This document shows, in pieces, positions 48,847-61,200 of a stretch of DNA of 64,000 nt. Position 1 is the first letter of the stretch. Every line of letters starts with the position of its first letter. The notes beneath the pieces were generated by a model. It searched no databases. It was not told the origin of the DNA and was given only the letters and a program-made list of their open reading frames with translations. The stretch lies in the NCBI GenBank assembly GCA_973895155.1, contig OZ316893.1:23746001-23810000 (forward strand), written 5' to 3'. Both the position numbers and the translations under genes were made by a program. Origin of the DNA: Marsupella aquatica (lineage: Eukaryota > Marchantiophyta).

Positions 48847-49485
48847 ATGGCCAACTCTTTGGCTCTGACAGATCAAGCTCCTCAGCAAAGACACCACAAG
48901 CATCCTTTGCACAACCGCTCCAAAGAACACGCCGTCAATTCCCACTCTTCCCCTCCGCTTTGCGACCAATCAACTGCTGCCGCTGTAGACATCATAATCC
49001 TTCTTCTTGTGCTGGGTGCCTGCGGTTTCCTTTTCACTCCCTATTTTAAATATGTAGCACACGAAGCAGCAGAAATTCTCCCAGTGACGTTTCTGATCAT
49101 TGGCGAGGTTGTCTACCAAGCACCTATTGCTTATGCGTCTGGAGCCGTTTTCATGTTCGTATCTGTGATCGGGGCCTGGGAAATTTACCAATACAAATCC
49201 AGGAGGTGTGACAGCCCTCATTGCAGGGGCCTCCGTAAGGCCATGGAGCTGGACATACAGCTTCAGACTGAGCAATGCTTGAAATCCGGACCACCGGTGG
49301 CTGAAGAACTTCCGTGGAGAGATGGGGGAGATATTGGACAAGATCAGAAGGAGCTTGAAGCCGAGTTGAGGCGAATGGCACCTCCAAATGGTAGGGCTGT
49401 ACTTATATTCCGAGCACCTTGCGGATGCCCCACGGTTCGGTTTGAGGCTTGGGGATCGAAGAAAGGTCGAAGATCTAAGAAATGA
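48847..49485 (+). CDS. Ribosomal protein L34e-superfamily membrane protein (At5g19025-like)
   Basis: A 212-residue, intronless ORF. The hydrophilic His/Ser-rich head is followed by two hydrophobic segments (about 48-68 and 77-114, the second possibly a long or double span) and a plant-typical C-terminal domain: CDSPHCRGLRKAMELDIQLQ (131-150), ELPWRDGG, LRRMAPPNGRAVLIFRAPCGCP and a basic GSKKGRRSKK end. I recognise this tail from the land-plant family annotated as L34e superfamily / uncharacterised At5g19025; the ribosomal label comes from weak similarity and no ribosomal role is established. Expected to be an integral membrane protein. The start is the only Met compatible with the full head. 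Confidence 0.85.
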   Translation: MANSLALTDQAPQQRHHKHPLHNRSKEHAVNSHSSPPLCDQSTAAAVDIIILLLVLGACGFLFTPYFKYVAHEAAEILPVTFLIIGEVVYQAPIAYASGAVFMFVSVIGAWEIYQYKSRRCDSPHCRGLRKAMELDIQLQTEQCLKSGPPVAEELPWRDGGDIGQDQKELEAELRRMAPPNGRAVLIFRAPCGCPTVRFEAWGSKKGRRSKK

Positions 49486-52400
49486 CCACCGTAATCGGGA
49501 ACAGGGATGGATTATGTTCCCGGCGAGGAACATCGATTGCCGAGATGGGTGGTTTCCATGTCGAATGGACTGGTTCCCGGGGTCAGCCCAGTGAAGGATT
49601 GGGTTCGCCTTACACTGTATTCCATTTCATTTTAAGAAGTGGTTCAGTTAGCTTGAATTACCAATAGAACATTTCATCGTTTCCTGGAGTTAGCTGCCTC
49701 CGTGGTCGTCGATGGGTATTGAGATCCAATATGATCTCCCGTCGATAATTGCCGACCTGACAGAAGTCATAGCGAGAATCGGCGTTCATACCCAGAAGTC
49801 TGTGAAAGCATACGTCTGGTGAGCACAATTCAGTGGCATATCTGCCTTGCGGAGTTAGAAAGTTTTGGAGCTGGCAATTTCCTCAGGGCCTGGAGTGCGT
49901 CTGCTGCATGCATTTCGTGTAGCGGTGGAGTACGCATTTGGTAACGCAGGAGAGAAAAGACCAACTGCCAAATCGATTTAAGCCATGGTGGATTCAACTG
50001 CTGCATCTGGAGAAGATGTAAATCCGCACTTCGATTAATGTCAGTATAACTGAGACTACTCTGGTGAAACTTTGCTTCATGCAAAGGTGTTCCTAGAAAA
50101 TGTCATCTTGCATCGCACAGGTTCGTTAATGCTTAGGAAATCCCATCCATGAGTGGGCATATTTGAAATTTCCAGATTACTCTAACTTGACGGCAGCATT
50201 GTGCGCTACCTGCGCTAAACCATAATGATTAGAATAGACTTACTTATCAATACTGATACATGACATTTGTACAGGACAATAATTTCAAAGTTAAAAAGTG
50301 AAACTTCGTATTCACCTCGCTTCGACTTTATTTGATGTGTTTCTTAATGTGTAAAGCTGCCTTTTATACTGACCAGAGCTTAGAGAGGATTAGATCTCTG
50401 GAGATATGTTGTGTGTGGGAAGATTGGGGAGCAAGATGGTTTGGATTCAAAGAGCAGTTTTGATCTTTCGAAGAAATGAAGAAGATTTCCCGAGGATGCT
50501 ACTTCGATTTTTACCAATTAGCGTTTTGTAGATAGGTCCCCTTCAGAAAGAATGATTAGGTAAGGTGAAAGAGGACGAGAGATGGATAGTCAGTGATGGG
50601 AGTCATCCTCAGTCAGCAATCGAGGTAAAACTTGGGTTCTTCAATTCCGGCTTTTGGGTCGATTTGCAGAAAAGTTTCTAAATTTAATCCTTCGTAGTTC
50701 CAATGATTTCAAAGCATAACACGCCGGATGTGTCAATGCTACAAGATTATTGGAGAAAGAATGAAATTATTCCCTTTTGTTGGAGACTGCCATTTATCAT
50801 TTGCTAGGCTCTTAAATGCGAGTGATCGGAGGGTGGCTGCTAGCCCTCATGGAAAGGATCGGCTGTTTTGTTCGTTCAAACCAAATGTTAGAACTTCATA
50901 ATAATTGTAGAATTGCCACCTTCTATCGCGAACCCGACCTGGGACTTTGTGGTGATTTCTACACGGGTTTTGTACAGGACGAATGCCAAAGATAGTTGTT
51001 ACCTTGATATCTTCCATGTGAATGTTTTGAGTGGGGCAGTTTTCGTTTTGAGCTCTTTTAGAGTAGATGAGTCGACATGCATAATGCAGGAGAATTGGGC
51101 GGAAATGGATTCTTTACGCGGGGATCAAGGTCAAGATCTTACTTTGAAATCGTTGTTAGCTTGTACAGGTCACATCTTAATAAATGGAAACAAGACATGG
51201 AATGTACCTCTCTCCTTGTCAAGGTCCTACCAGAGAGTCCTGGTCAACCCCTCAAACGTGATCTTTGCCATCGATCCAGATCGAGATCCAGATCGAGATG
51301 GCAATTAGATTAGTCCAGATCGAGCACAATTACTAGTTAACCTCCGCCTCCTTCGCCAGACCTTCGCATCTCAAATAGAGCAGTCCACATTGTGCACAAT
51401 TACCTACGAACCTCCGCGTCCTCCGCCAGACCTTCGAAACGTGCATGTTTTGTGTGGGACCAATTGTGGGTGCGACGTGTTGTACTCCACGAATGCACAG
51501 GAAACCAGTTCCTTGGGGAGTTGGGGCACTGCCGGTGGATGACACCTTTCCCCGTCTATTTTGTTAATACGTTATACCTGTCGCATGGCAGTTTACCTCA
51601 CGGAGGTCAAACAGCCATGCGACACTGGCACCTTACTCTTTGTCATTGACTCCTTTCAACCTCTTCCGAATCCTAACCAAGCCTTCCGAAGACGGAGTCT
51701 TGAGACCCATCATCCTTTCAACCTCTTCTGAATCCTAACTACGCCTTCCGAAGACGGATTCTTGAGACCAATCATCCTTTCAACCTCTTCCGAATACGGA
51801 ATCTTGATACCCATCAGATTTTTACCCCGGTAGTTGGTTCAGACACTTCGGCATCTAATGCGCGTGGAAATCCATGTGAATGATTTGTTGATCATGGATT
51901 CCTCATAGGGATAATTACTCGTTAGATTCGAGCGGCTCGAGAAATTCGACCACCTAACACAGTGATGGCTGCGTGATGACCAATTTCGAAATCCCTCCAC
52001 ATTATTCATTCCACATTCCCTTCCCTTTATTCCCCACTGTTAACACAGACCAGTCCGCACGTATGTAGTGCGTTTGCCAGGTGAACAGGTGAGTGCAGGG
52101 TTGAGCACTTGAGCACACAAAATATGGCTTGATCCTTTGATAAGTCATCAAACGAAATTTGCTCGTCTGTTAAAGCCTGTATTGAGAATAGCCCAGCCTG
52201 TGATGTGTATCACCGTGCCAAAAAACATAAAGGCCAAAACGCGTCCCAAAAAACATAAATGCCAAAACGCGTCCCAAAGGCAAAACAACCCAATAAAAAG
52301 GCCCAACAAGTCAAGGAGCCCCCAATAACACAAAAAGAATTAGAAAACAAAGAGCCCACTAAGTGGTCTAGACGACTAACTGTGAGCAGAGGAATTGTGA

Positions 52401-54234
52401 AGCCTAGTAGAGCACTCGAGCAAACAGCCCAGCCTATATTTTGTTTATTGTATGGAACATTCAATTTAACACAAGGAGAATAGCCAAGCTCCATACCTTA
52501 GAAGAATGGCTCTCCCAACAAGTATGCAACTGAGAAGGTTCATTAAAGCAAATATGGTAAAGTAACAAAGGAGGTTCATTAATTAAATTTGCTATGGAAC
52601 AAGGAACAAAGATTACAGGTGTGTAGCCAATTTTGGAGGTCCCTGTTATATCTATATTCTACTGCCTATCAAAATCATGTTTGTTAACTTTATTCAGTAC
52701 TTAAATTTATGTACTAGAGTATCAGTCTAGATTAGAGTTCTAGTCTGAAACCCTGTTCCCATAATACTCATAAACTTTCTGTCATAGGATTATAGCCTAG
52801 GAACCCTGTGCCCAGACACTTATCCTGTACACACTTCACTTCATTAGAGCTTTCAGGAAATGCCTCACACAGGGGTGAGGATCTAGGGTCTGCCTCTATT
52901 CTGAGTAAACTCACACTGCGAGCTGCAACTGCATGTGTCCTCTGTTTTACTTGGAGCAAGGCCAAACAACTGAAATAATGGTGTTTCAGATACTCACACC
53001 CAAATGAACAGAGCAACAGTTCACCTTTAGTTTTACATGTTAATCTGGGTATATTTACAGTATTTCATGTGCTAGCCTAAGTGACAATATGTTGGGCATC
53101 TCACCCTGCTCATTTACAGAAAACTCTAATAACATAAAGGAAAATAGCTAGCTTATGTACATATACAAAAGTGGTTCTCTCAACAAATATGTGGTTGGAT
53201 GAATACTCTCCACTTAGAGTATTTGTCCCTGTTTTCCAACCAAGATGAAAAGGCACAACAAGAAGCTTATGTACCCATGAGGGCGTCTCAAAGCTTGGCA
53301 ATATCAGGATAATATTTTACCCTCGATTGTACTATAACTCTTGAGTTATGGGAACTCCTATATAAGTTGTGGGAGCCGGTCTTTGGCCACTGGATGGGAA
53401 GTCTGCAGACTCCACACTTAACCAATAACCTAACTTTCCAGTGACTTTAGGGACAAATCCAGAAATCTATAAATTGCAATTGAAGGCACATGGTCTGTGG
53501 GCCTAACGTGGAGGTGGTTGTTGCATTCAGGCTTGCAGCTGACTGAGGATGAAAGAAAAGGGTTCTATGTCATCCAACTGAGGTGAGGCCATAATCCAAG
53601 CCTTGTGGGTCAGGTCAGTGCTACCTCCCCCCAACTCTCCAAATCCTTGACTGGGTCCCACAACCAGAGTTACAAGATAGACCATATTAAATCCGTAACT
53701 TTCAACAGCGGCCCAACTTTGAGACGCCCAAACAGGAAACTGGCTGGCTCTCTCAACAAATATGTGACGGGATGACTATCCCTTAGCTACACTATTTTAC
53801 ATCATAATTGGTTGCATCTTATTAAGATCCTATGCTTTTCCATATTGGAATGTTGAGAGCCTTTCGGATACCTCAGAAATTTCCTTGGCATGTGTAAAGA
53901 AAGCAAGAAGTAGCACAATAAAGCTTCTTACAATAAAAAAACACCCCAAGAAAGCCACTGATAAAGGAAGGCAGAGGGGGCCTTATATAATTCTTAGATT
54001 TATAACAATACTCAGCCCCAATTGGCCCTCCTTAGGGTGGCTCCTAATTTTTATTTTTTTGCATGTGTATGGAGAACTTCTTCTGATAAACTCACTCAAG
54101 GAAAATGATACTAGCTAGTGTACCCATCTCTGTCCTTTCTTGTGCCCCTAGCCACTACAAGGAAATTGAAGGCATCCTCCACAACCTCCACTCGAGTCTG
54201 AGGTTCTATCTACAGATCTAAACACTGTCATATG
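49486..54234. other. Intergenic stretch with tandem repeats, no supported gene
   Basis: The first few hundred bases are the probable 3' UTR of the L34e-like gene. At 51272-51440 there is an imperfect ~75-bp duplication (AGCACAATTAC...CCGCCAGACCTTCG). At 52215-52275 AAAAAACATAAA(G/T)GCCAAAACGCGTCCC is duplicated. The open frame at 50913-51308 has no recognisable features. Confidence 0.5.
51651..51825 (+). repeat. 62-bp tandem repeat, 2.8 copies
   Basis: TCCTTTCAACCTCTTC(C/T)GAA starts at 51651, 51713 and 51775, each followed by GCCTTCCGAAGACGGA and CTTGAGACC. The third copy is shortened. Confidence 0.9.
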
Positions 54235-54565
54235 TGTTAAGGATTGCTCTTAGTGTTGTGACTCAAAGGTTACGGCAATTAGGTTGACCTGAGTTAGGGA
54301 CTTAGCTGAGGTTAGGTTACTCGTGTGTGACTTTGCATATACTAGGGCTAGTGTAAGCCGCTGGTATGTGGTGCTTGCTCATTGTAACGAAGCAACTTGA
54401 TGAAGAGAGAGAGCTTGTGTGTTCGACTACTCTGAAGTAAAATTGGAGTGTTTGTGTGGACGTAGCCTTAGAGAAGAGGTGAACCATGTATGAATTGTGT
54501 CGACTACATGAACATGGTATGAGTCATGATTGTATCGTCATGAAGGAAGACATCATAGTTCAACA
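54235..54565 (+). mobile_element. Solo LTR of the same Copia family
   Basis: 331 bp beginning TGTTAAGGATTGCTC and ending ATAGTTCAACA, collinear with the 333-bp LTR at 42768-43100 over its whole length. Flanked by ATATG (54230-54234) and CTATG (54566-54570), a 4/5 match to a 5-bp duplication. No internal retroelement sequence on either side, as expected after LTR-LTR recombination. Confidence 0.9.
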
Positions 54566-56692
54566 CTATGCAACCTTGCTCTTTCTATTTCATGGTCTGT
54601 TGATGAAATATCATTCTGGAGGGGAATTAAGTCTTCCTGGGGGGGGGCTAGATTATGGTGTTATTTTGCCTAACTACCAGATGGACATAAAGGTCCATGC
54701 CCAACCTGTCAATCTCCCCACAACTTGCATAATTACTCTTTGAAATCTAGTTGCCAGGCCAACTTGCTGGCTCGTAATTGCAATATCTGACTGCCTCCAT
54801 CCATCATGTATTATTGACAAAGTGTGCAACACAGGGGCACTGGGTGGGCTAGTGGTTCTCTAACTGTCTCATACCACTAGATTTTGCCTATATCTGGTTA
54901 TAAATAGGAATTTTCTAGGTTAAAATGCTTGACCACTGTTGCATCTTATTTTATCTCAGAAAACAAACAAACTACACTTGCAGCACTATAGCTTCCCGTC
55001 TAACCTCCCTCCAAACCTCCCTCCCAACCCACTTTTCTGCTGCTTGAGCATGGCATACAAATTGGCTAGCAGAACTTCAGGCAGTGAATGAATTATTTTT
55101 GTGGAAGATTAAATACTTTATTGAGAACTGTAAATAATATTCTAGTTCGAGACAATTGTGAGAAGCTCCATGTCAAAGTTAACATAGAATATAGCAGATA
55201 AAAGTACACCTATGAACTTGGCAGCAAAGGCTGATGATTACGTGGACTATATTATGTCACTACACGGACAGTACCAGGGTGAGTTGGTCACGGTGGGCAT
55301 TAGTCTCCTAATGGTGGTGACCTCCTAGTGCCCCAGCAGCACCCGGTCTTTGACTCTGAAACGTGTTGGACTTTGTGATTGGTGGGACTTCATTAGAAAA
55401 TTGAAAAATATCATATTCTTCAGAGCAACTGTCAAAGATGACCTGACGAGGTGACAAATTCAACGGTGCTAGCTTAAAGTTTGCATTGCGTATGAATTCG
55501 TTAACAATACAACAGCACAGTTGAAATACCAATGAAATTAAAAATTCTGGTGGTACCAGAGCCTTTGCTTAATGTTTTAAATACAAAAACTAATAATTTA
55601 ATATCTTACATGATAACCTGTTTGCAATAAACACTTCGGGTAACAACACTTCCATAACAACTCCAGTTCATACATATCTCAAGACCCAGAGTTGATGAAC
55701 AAACAAACAAACACCGAAGTGTAGAGAACAAATACTGAAGTGTGACTGAACAAATACTGTAGTAGGAAGAAGTCTGATGGTGAGAGTTGAAAAGCCCCAA
55801 GCCCCACAAGAGGGTAGGGTAGCTTGGGTGGGTGGCTTGGGGCTGGAAAGGGCGAAAGCATGGATGGCTTTGTTCAATCTATGGGGCCAACCTCTTGGTC
55901 ATAGACACAATAATCACCCATCATGGGTCAATAGGTGATACTAAGGTCACATTTAGGGTCGGGCTCAATTTGCAAAAGCTACTACAGCTGTATTTATGAT
56001 GAATAGCTCAATACCTGTGCGTTGCACAAAAGTTGTTGTGAAGAAAAAAGATATTATATTTTCAATATATTATATTTATATTCAAATATATTTATATATG
56101 AATAAATTGAATTAGTTTTTAATTAAGTATTTCATTTAGACAGGTATGGAAAGGCTAAAAAGGGTAGCTTGGGCAGGAACTTATTTAGAAAGGGTGTATG
56201 GATAGATCTGATGGTGTGAAGAAATTAATATTTTAATGAACAGTCAAGATTGATTCACACTTTTTTTTAGTTTGTAAAGGGACTCGATCAGTATTATAAT
56301 GGTGCATGGTAAAGGGAAGGCTCCTTGATACTCGTGCATTGGTAGAGTCTCTCTCCATTCTTTGTATTATTAGATTCCTTTTTGTTTGGAAACAGTGCAC
56401 TCCAATTTCATTCACACTATATTCATTGTTCTTTTTGTTTTATTCCTTCTTGTTTTATTTATTTTTGTTGGTTACATTCTTTCCTGTTTTTTGGGGGGCC
56501 CACTGTAAATTTGAAGAGACGACCACACTATAAAAAGGCGCAACTGTTTATTATAGTACTAGTTAACTAGTTAATGTGGCCCCATGTTAACTGAGAATCA
56601 TTTGATCTGGGCAGTGCCCCGAATACTATCCATGACCCAGATTGGGACTATTCTTCCTGGATGGCATACTTTTATCATAATTATACAAATAT

Positions 56693-57060
56693 GCTTGACC
56701 TTACCTAGTACTTAGTAACAAGCCACTCTTTGAATGTTAATAGAAACTATGACAAAATCATGATGCTTGATCATCGTTTTGATGAACATCCCATGATTTT
56801 TTCATCCAGTTACATAGATTTTTGTGAGACCCTAGTCACGGTCTAGAGGCTTCACTCTAGAAGCCTAGACCCCAACAAATATGCTCGACCTTATCGAGTA
56901 CTTAGTAACGAGCCTTGATGGCCACTCTTTAAATGTTAATAGAAACTATGATCATCGTTTTGATGATCATATCCCACATTTTTTTCATCCAGTCAGATGA
57001 ATTCTGATGAGACCCTAGTCACGGTCTAGAGATTTCACTCTAGACGCTTAGACCCCAACT
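56693..57060 (+). repeat. ~185-bp direct duplication
   Basis: Two diverged copies (about 56693-56880 and 56881-57060) share GAGTACTTAGTAAC, GTTAATAGAAACTATGA, TCATCGTTTTGATGA and GAGACCCTAGTCACGGTCTAGAG. A further ~71-76 bp tandem pair (CTTAGACCCCAACTTTAGTTT... TGGAGGACC) follows at 57048-57200. Confidence 0.8.
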
Positions 57061-57204
57061 TTAGTTTTTCAACATGAACATATATGATTTACACTAGCTC
57101 CCGTGACTGGAGGACCGTGTGCTTAGACCCCAACTTTAGTTTCTCAGCATGAACATATATGATTTACACTACAGTAGCTCCCGCAACTGGAGGACCATGT
57201 GCTG

Positions 57205-57850
57205 TAGGCGATATTGTGTCACAATTTTGTATTAGTTTACCTCTGACTCCATTTAAGTCAAACTGAGCTTTAGTGCAACTCACTATGGCAAATGGTTAGC
57301 AATGCAAATTTGACCTAGTCGATTGATTGGCTACGACAGAGTATGCAGTGTCACTATATAGAGTGTATGTAAAAACTCATTAGGTTTACACCGCCTACTC
57401 TTAATTCTTGCTCCTGTTAGTGCAAAATACTATGCTCTAGACGAGACGGTGTGACAAATTTTGAATAATTTTGAATAATTTTGAATAATTTTAAAGCAGG
57501 CCTTCCGATTGCCATTCAAGTCGACCTGAACCGTCGATTCTGGAATGCAGTACTGCGCAAAATCGACTGCATTGATGGCTTACGATGATAGTGTAAAGCA
57601 CTGTCACTCTGCCAGAGACTATGGGTGTACACACACGGTTTGCACTTACTCCTTGCTTCACTGCAGGACACTGAGAGACGCTGTGCCTATTTCGAATAAT
57701 TTGAAATTCTTTAAACTTAGACCGTCCGATCTCTATTCAATTCGACATGAGCCGTCGATGCTGGAGCGCGACGCGCTGTGGCAACTCAGCGAAATCGACC
57801 GCATTGACGCCTTACGAGAGAGTAATACAGTAATGGCGCGAGTTCGATGG
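57205..57850 (+). repeat. Diverged ~230-bp tandem repeat upstream of the transportin gene
   Basis: Three degenerate copies share a frame of blocks: TGTGACAAATTTTG / AATAATTTTG, a CCATTCAAGTCGACCTGA-like block (57240, 57514, 57737), a CGACTGCATTGA-like block, and TGCAGTGTCAC / AAGCACTGTCAC. The middle copy includes a 12-bp TTTTGAATAATT triplication (57457-57492). Confidence 0.65.
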
Positions 57851-58281
57851 TCACCGGTTAGGCAGGGACCTGTCTGGTGGTCCCTAAGCGCCCGACGACC
57901 TTCCACTGTCTCAGTGAGGACAGTTCCTACGAAGCAATGCTAAAGCTCGAGAGCGGCAAGCGTTTGCTCTTTTGCTCATTTGATCTTTCGTGATCCTATA
58001 GCTCTGTAGCCTGAAGGTCTGACGAGTGAGGATTTTTTAGGACGCTCAGTGCCTTCGAGCAGTGCTACTGCGAATCTCGAGAGTGGAAAATCTTTTGATC
58101 TTACGCTTTCGGATTAGCTGTATCGCCATTTTGTTCGGTTTCTAGATACGGGCATCGATGCATGCCGATGGAAACATTGGTGAGGTGATTCGGCGGTGTG
58201 GTTAAATGGTAGAGCTGGTGGTCGATGCGGAAGGATAGGGAGGATTGCTGTTTGTTATCGGCGACGGGGAGGTGACAAGGT

Positions 58282-61200
58282 ATGGCTCAGGGAGCGGGAG
58301 TGATGGAGGGGGCGCAGAATTCGAGAGCGTTACTACTGGAGGCAGTTCAGGCTCTGTATCATCATCCGGATCCTGAGATTCGGAAATCTGCCAACAATTG
58401 GCTGGAGGAGTTCCAGTACACTATGGATGCGTGGCAGGTGACTTTCACGCTGCTGTTCCCTCTAGCGGTATCGGACTGGCTTGCTCCTGCTTCTTTGAGC
58501 CCTGTCCATCGCCTCTACACAATGCAAGCAGAATCCCCTCTAGTGTTTCGTAGAGAACCCCCTTGCTTTTCATGTTCATTAAGTATGTATGAACCAGGCT
58601 TAAGTGATTTGACCAGTCTCACCGTTCTACATTGAGCAGGCTTCTTGTTACTTCCTTCTTTGCAGTGGCAAATCTCGTGGTCTGGATGATAGTTCCTCTA
58701 CTTATGAGCAGCGTCGTTTTAACCCTAGAGCTAGCGCACAGGCGGAGATTGCTCACCGGATGTTCTAAATATTCCGACTCTATGGTGCATAATCACTTCT
58801 TGTGTCAAAATGAAAACGAGTTTTGTATAGCTGGTGGACCGCACGCATCATATCGTTTACCTAAGTGATATTCAGCTTCAAAATCCCTTTGCAGTTTGTG
58901 GCGTAGATTTCGAATTTTCCTATTGGATTCAGCATCCTTTTTTAGATCCATACTCCAAGGGAAGGTTTATAGCTCATGCACACAATTTAAATGTTGTGTC
59001 GAAAGGGGAAAATTAGAGCAAAGAAGAAACTCCTGGTGATGGATTTTAATCCTCAATTATGCATGACTTTCAATGGCTGCCGTTTATTTAGGTTACTATC
59101 AAGGGTTTGACGCAGAGAATTGACGGTACATTTTCACACGGTCACTTTACATGTAATGACTTTACATTTGCTGTGGTTGAATTTGGATGCAGGTCTCAGA
59201 CAGTGTTCTACATGATCCAAGCAGTACTATAGAAGCCCTTTACTTTTGTGCTCAGACTCTCCGTACAAAGGTTTCAATCCAGGACTCAATGGATACAGCT
59301 GTCTTGGAAGGTTGATTTCAGGTTTTATTGAATTCCCAAGATTTATTCGTAGTAAGTAGTTTGCATACTTTTAATTGGATGAGCCTGATCTGCTGATTGG
59401 CCACTGCTGGGTACCGCAGGTACAGCGTGATTTTGAAGACCTCCCACCGAATGCATCACTGTCCTTGCGAAGTTCGCTGATGGTAAGATTTCTTGATTTT
59501 CTTGGATTGCAATTGCTTTAGCTTATGATATCCACGGGAACCAGATTAAGTCTTGCATCAGTAGTTGGTGGAAAGCGCTTCTCAGTTGTAAAGGATCTTT
59601 TTATGTTCTTGATTGCAGACTTTACTTGTTAAGTTCCGCGAGGGGCCTACTGCAGTCAGGACTCAGGTATGCTCCACTCAATTAAGTCTTTGGATAGACT
59701 ATTTAGTCGTTTTCCATCTCCTAGGAGAATATTTTACCAAACTGTTTATATATGGTCACTATCCCGTTAAAGTACAACTTCTCCTTAGTGGCGCTCTTAT
59801 TTTGGATGAGTGAACTCCTTTTTGATGTGCGTTTGAAGTCTATCTGGTTAATGTCCGCAAAGAGAAGTTGATGCCGATATGTGATACTTGCAGCTGTGCC
59901 TGGGAATGGTTGCATTGGCAGTTCACATGCCGTCAGATCAATGGGGCCCGGGAGGAGTTGTTCAGTGGCTTGGTAATCAGTTTGGTGCTCAAGCCAATGC
60001 TATTCCTTGCTTCCTAGAGTTGGTGACTGTTTTGCCTCAGGTTAGTAAATTCAATTTTGGATCTTTCTGTGACGCTTCAAGAATGCATCTTACCACAATT
60101 GCAGATTCATTTCCTCGTTGTGTACGGTAGATTATATGCCAAGCTCAGACGTAAATTAAGAATGGCGTTTGTGTAACATTCACATCCATCGTTCCCAACT
60201 TCTCATGTATTCTTATCATTTGTGTGACATAAAATTGCTATCTAGTAACGCTTTCAGTAGAAATCATGAAGGTTGGTGTTGATACCTGTACGCAAATGCT
60301 TCTACGGTTAGAAGCTATTTTAAGAAAATTTCTTAAGGTTATGTAGTCGTAACTTTAGGGCATTGTTGATGAATACATTTGCAGGAGGCAACAAGCTATA
60401 AGATTAGTGTTAGACCAGAAAAAAGTCGCCAGTTTCAGCGCGAGTTGGAATCATCTGTGAATAATGCATTCAACTTGTTAACTTCGTGTTTGAATGGCGG
60501 ATCCTTGCAGTTACGTGAGCAGGTTTGAATACGATTCACTTCAAAGCAAAATTCTGTTTTCAGATAGCGTGGTTTCCGGACACTGCTTAATTACTTTTTG
60601 TGGTCGTACTTTTTTGGTCAAAGGAAATGCGTTAGAGCATATTTAACATGCCGGCCGTTTCCCTCTTACTGCCACAAATTATGAATAGGTGCTGCGAGCT
60701 TTTGCATCTTGGCTGCGAGTTAGTGAAGGGTAAGTCAGTGCGGCTTTTATAGCTGAATTCAGCTTATATCTGTTCGTCTCAAATTTATTGGGGAGTTTGA
60801 ATTCAGGGTTCAAGTCATATGATTCTAACGAGTAACGAGTCTGAAGCATCGCGCTCTAGTGTGAAATTATTTAATTAGTTCTTTCATGGTTGAGCATAAC
60901 TATTGTCAGTTGTTCTTGGTAGATTTTTGTTGAATGTGTATTCATTTGTTGCATATTTCCAGAATTCCAGCAGCAACCCTTGCTACGCATCCGCTCGTGA
61001 CAGCGTCCTTACAAGGCCTAGATTCAGAGGAGACCTTCGATGCAGCTGTGGATGGTAATGCTGCTCTTGTGAGTCAACCCATACCAACCAGAGAATGCTT
61101 TAGTTTATACATCTCAAGCAATTTTTAGCTGTAGCATTTTTTCTCTTATAGCTTCTACAGACTAAGGTTGTTTGATTCCTCTGGTCAATTTGGTTCTTTA

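Larger units (their letters stand above)
54566..58281. other. Intergenic sequence and promoter region of the transportin gene
   Basis: No gene recognised. Contains the duplications listed separately. The last ~400 bp, rising in GC and followed by the ATG at 58282, are the presumed promoter and 5' UTR. The open frame at 57545-57943 lies inside a diverged repeat and is not supported. Confidence 0.45.

Noticed and set aside
57545-57943. 132-codon ORF before the transportin gene
   Set aside because: Lies in degenerate tandem repeats; frame is not kept between copies.
58190-58240. A-box-like TGGTTAAATGGTAGAGC resembling a tRNA start
   Set aside because: No B box, no acceptor or anticodon stem pairing within range.
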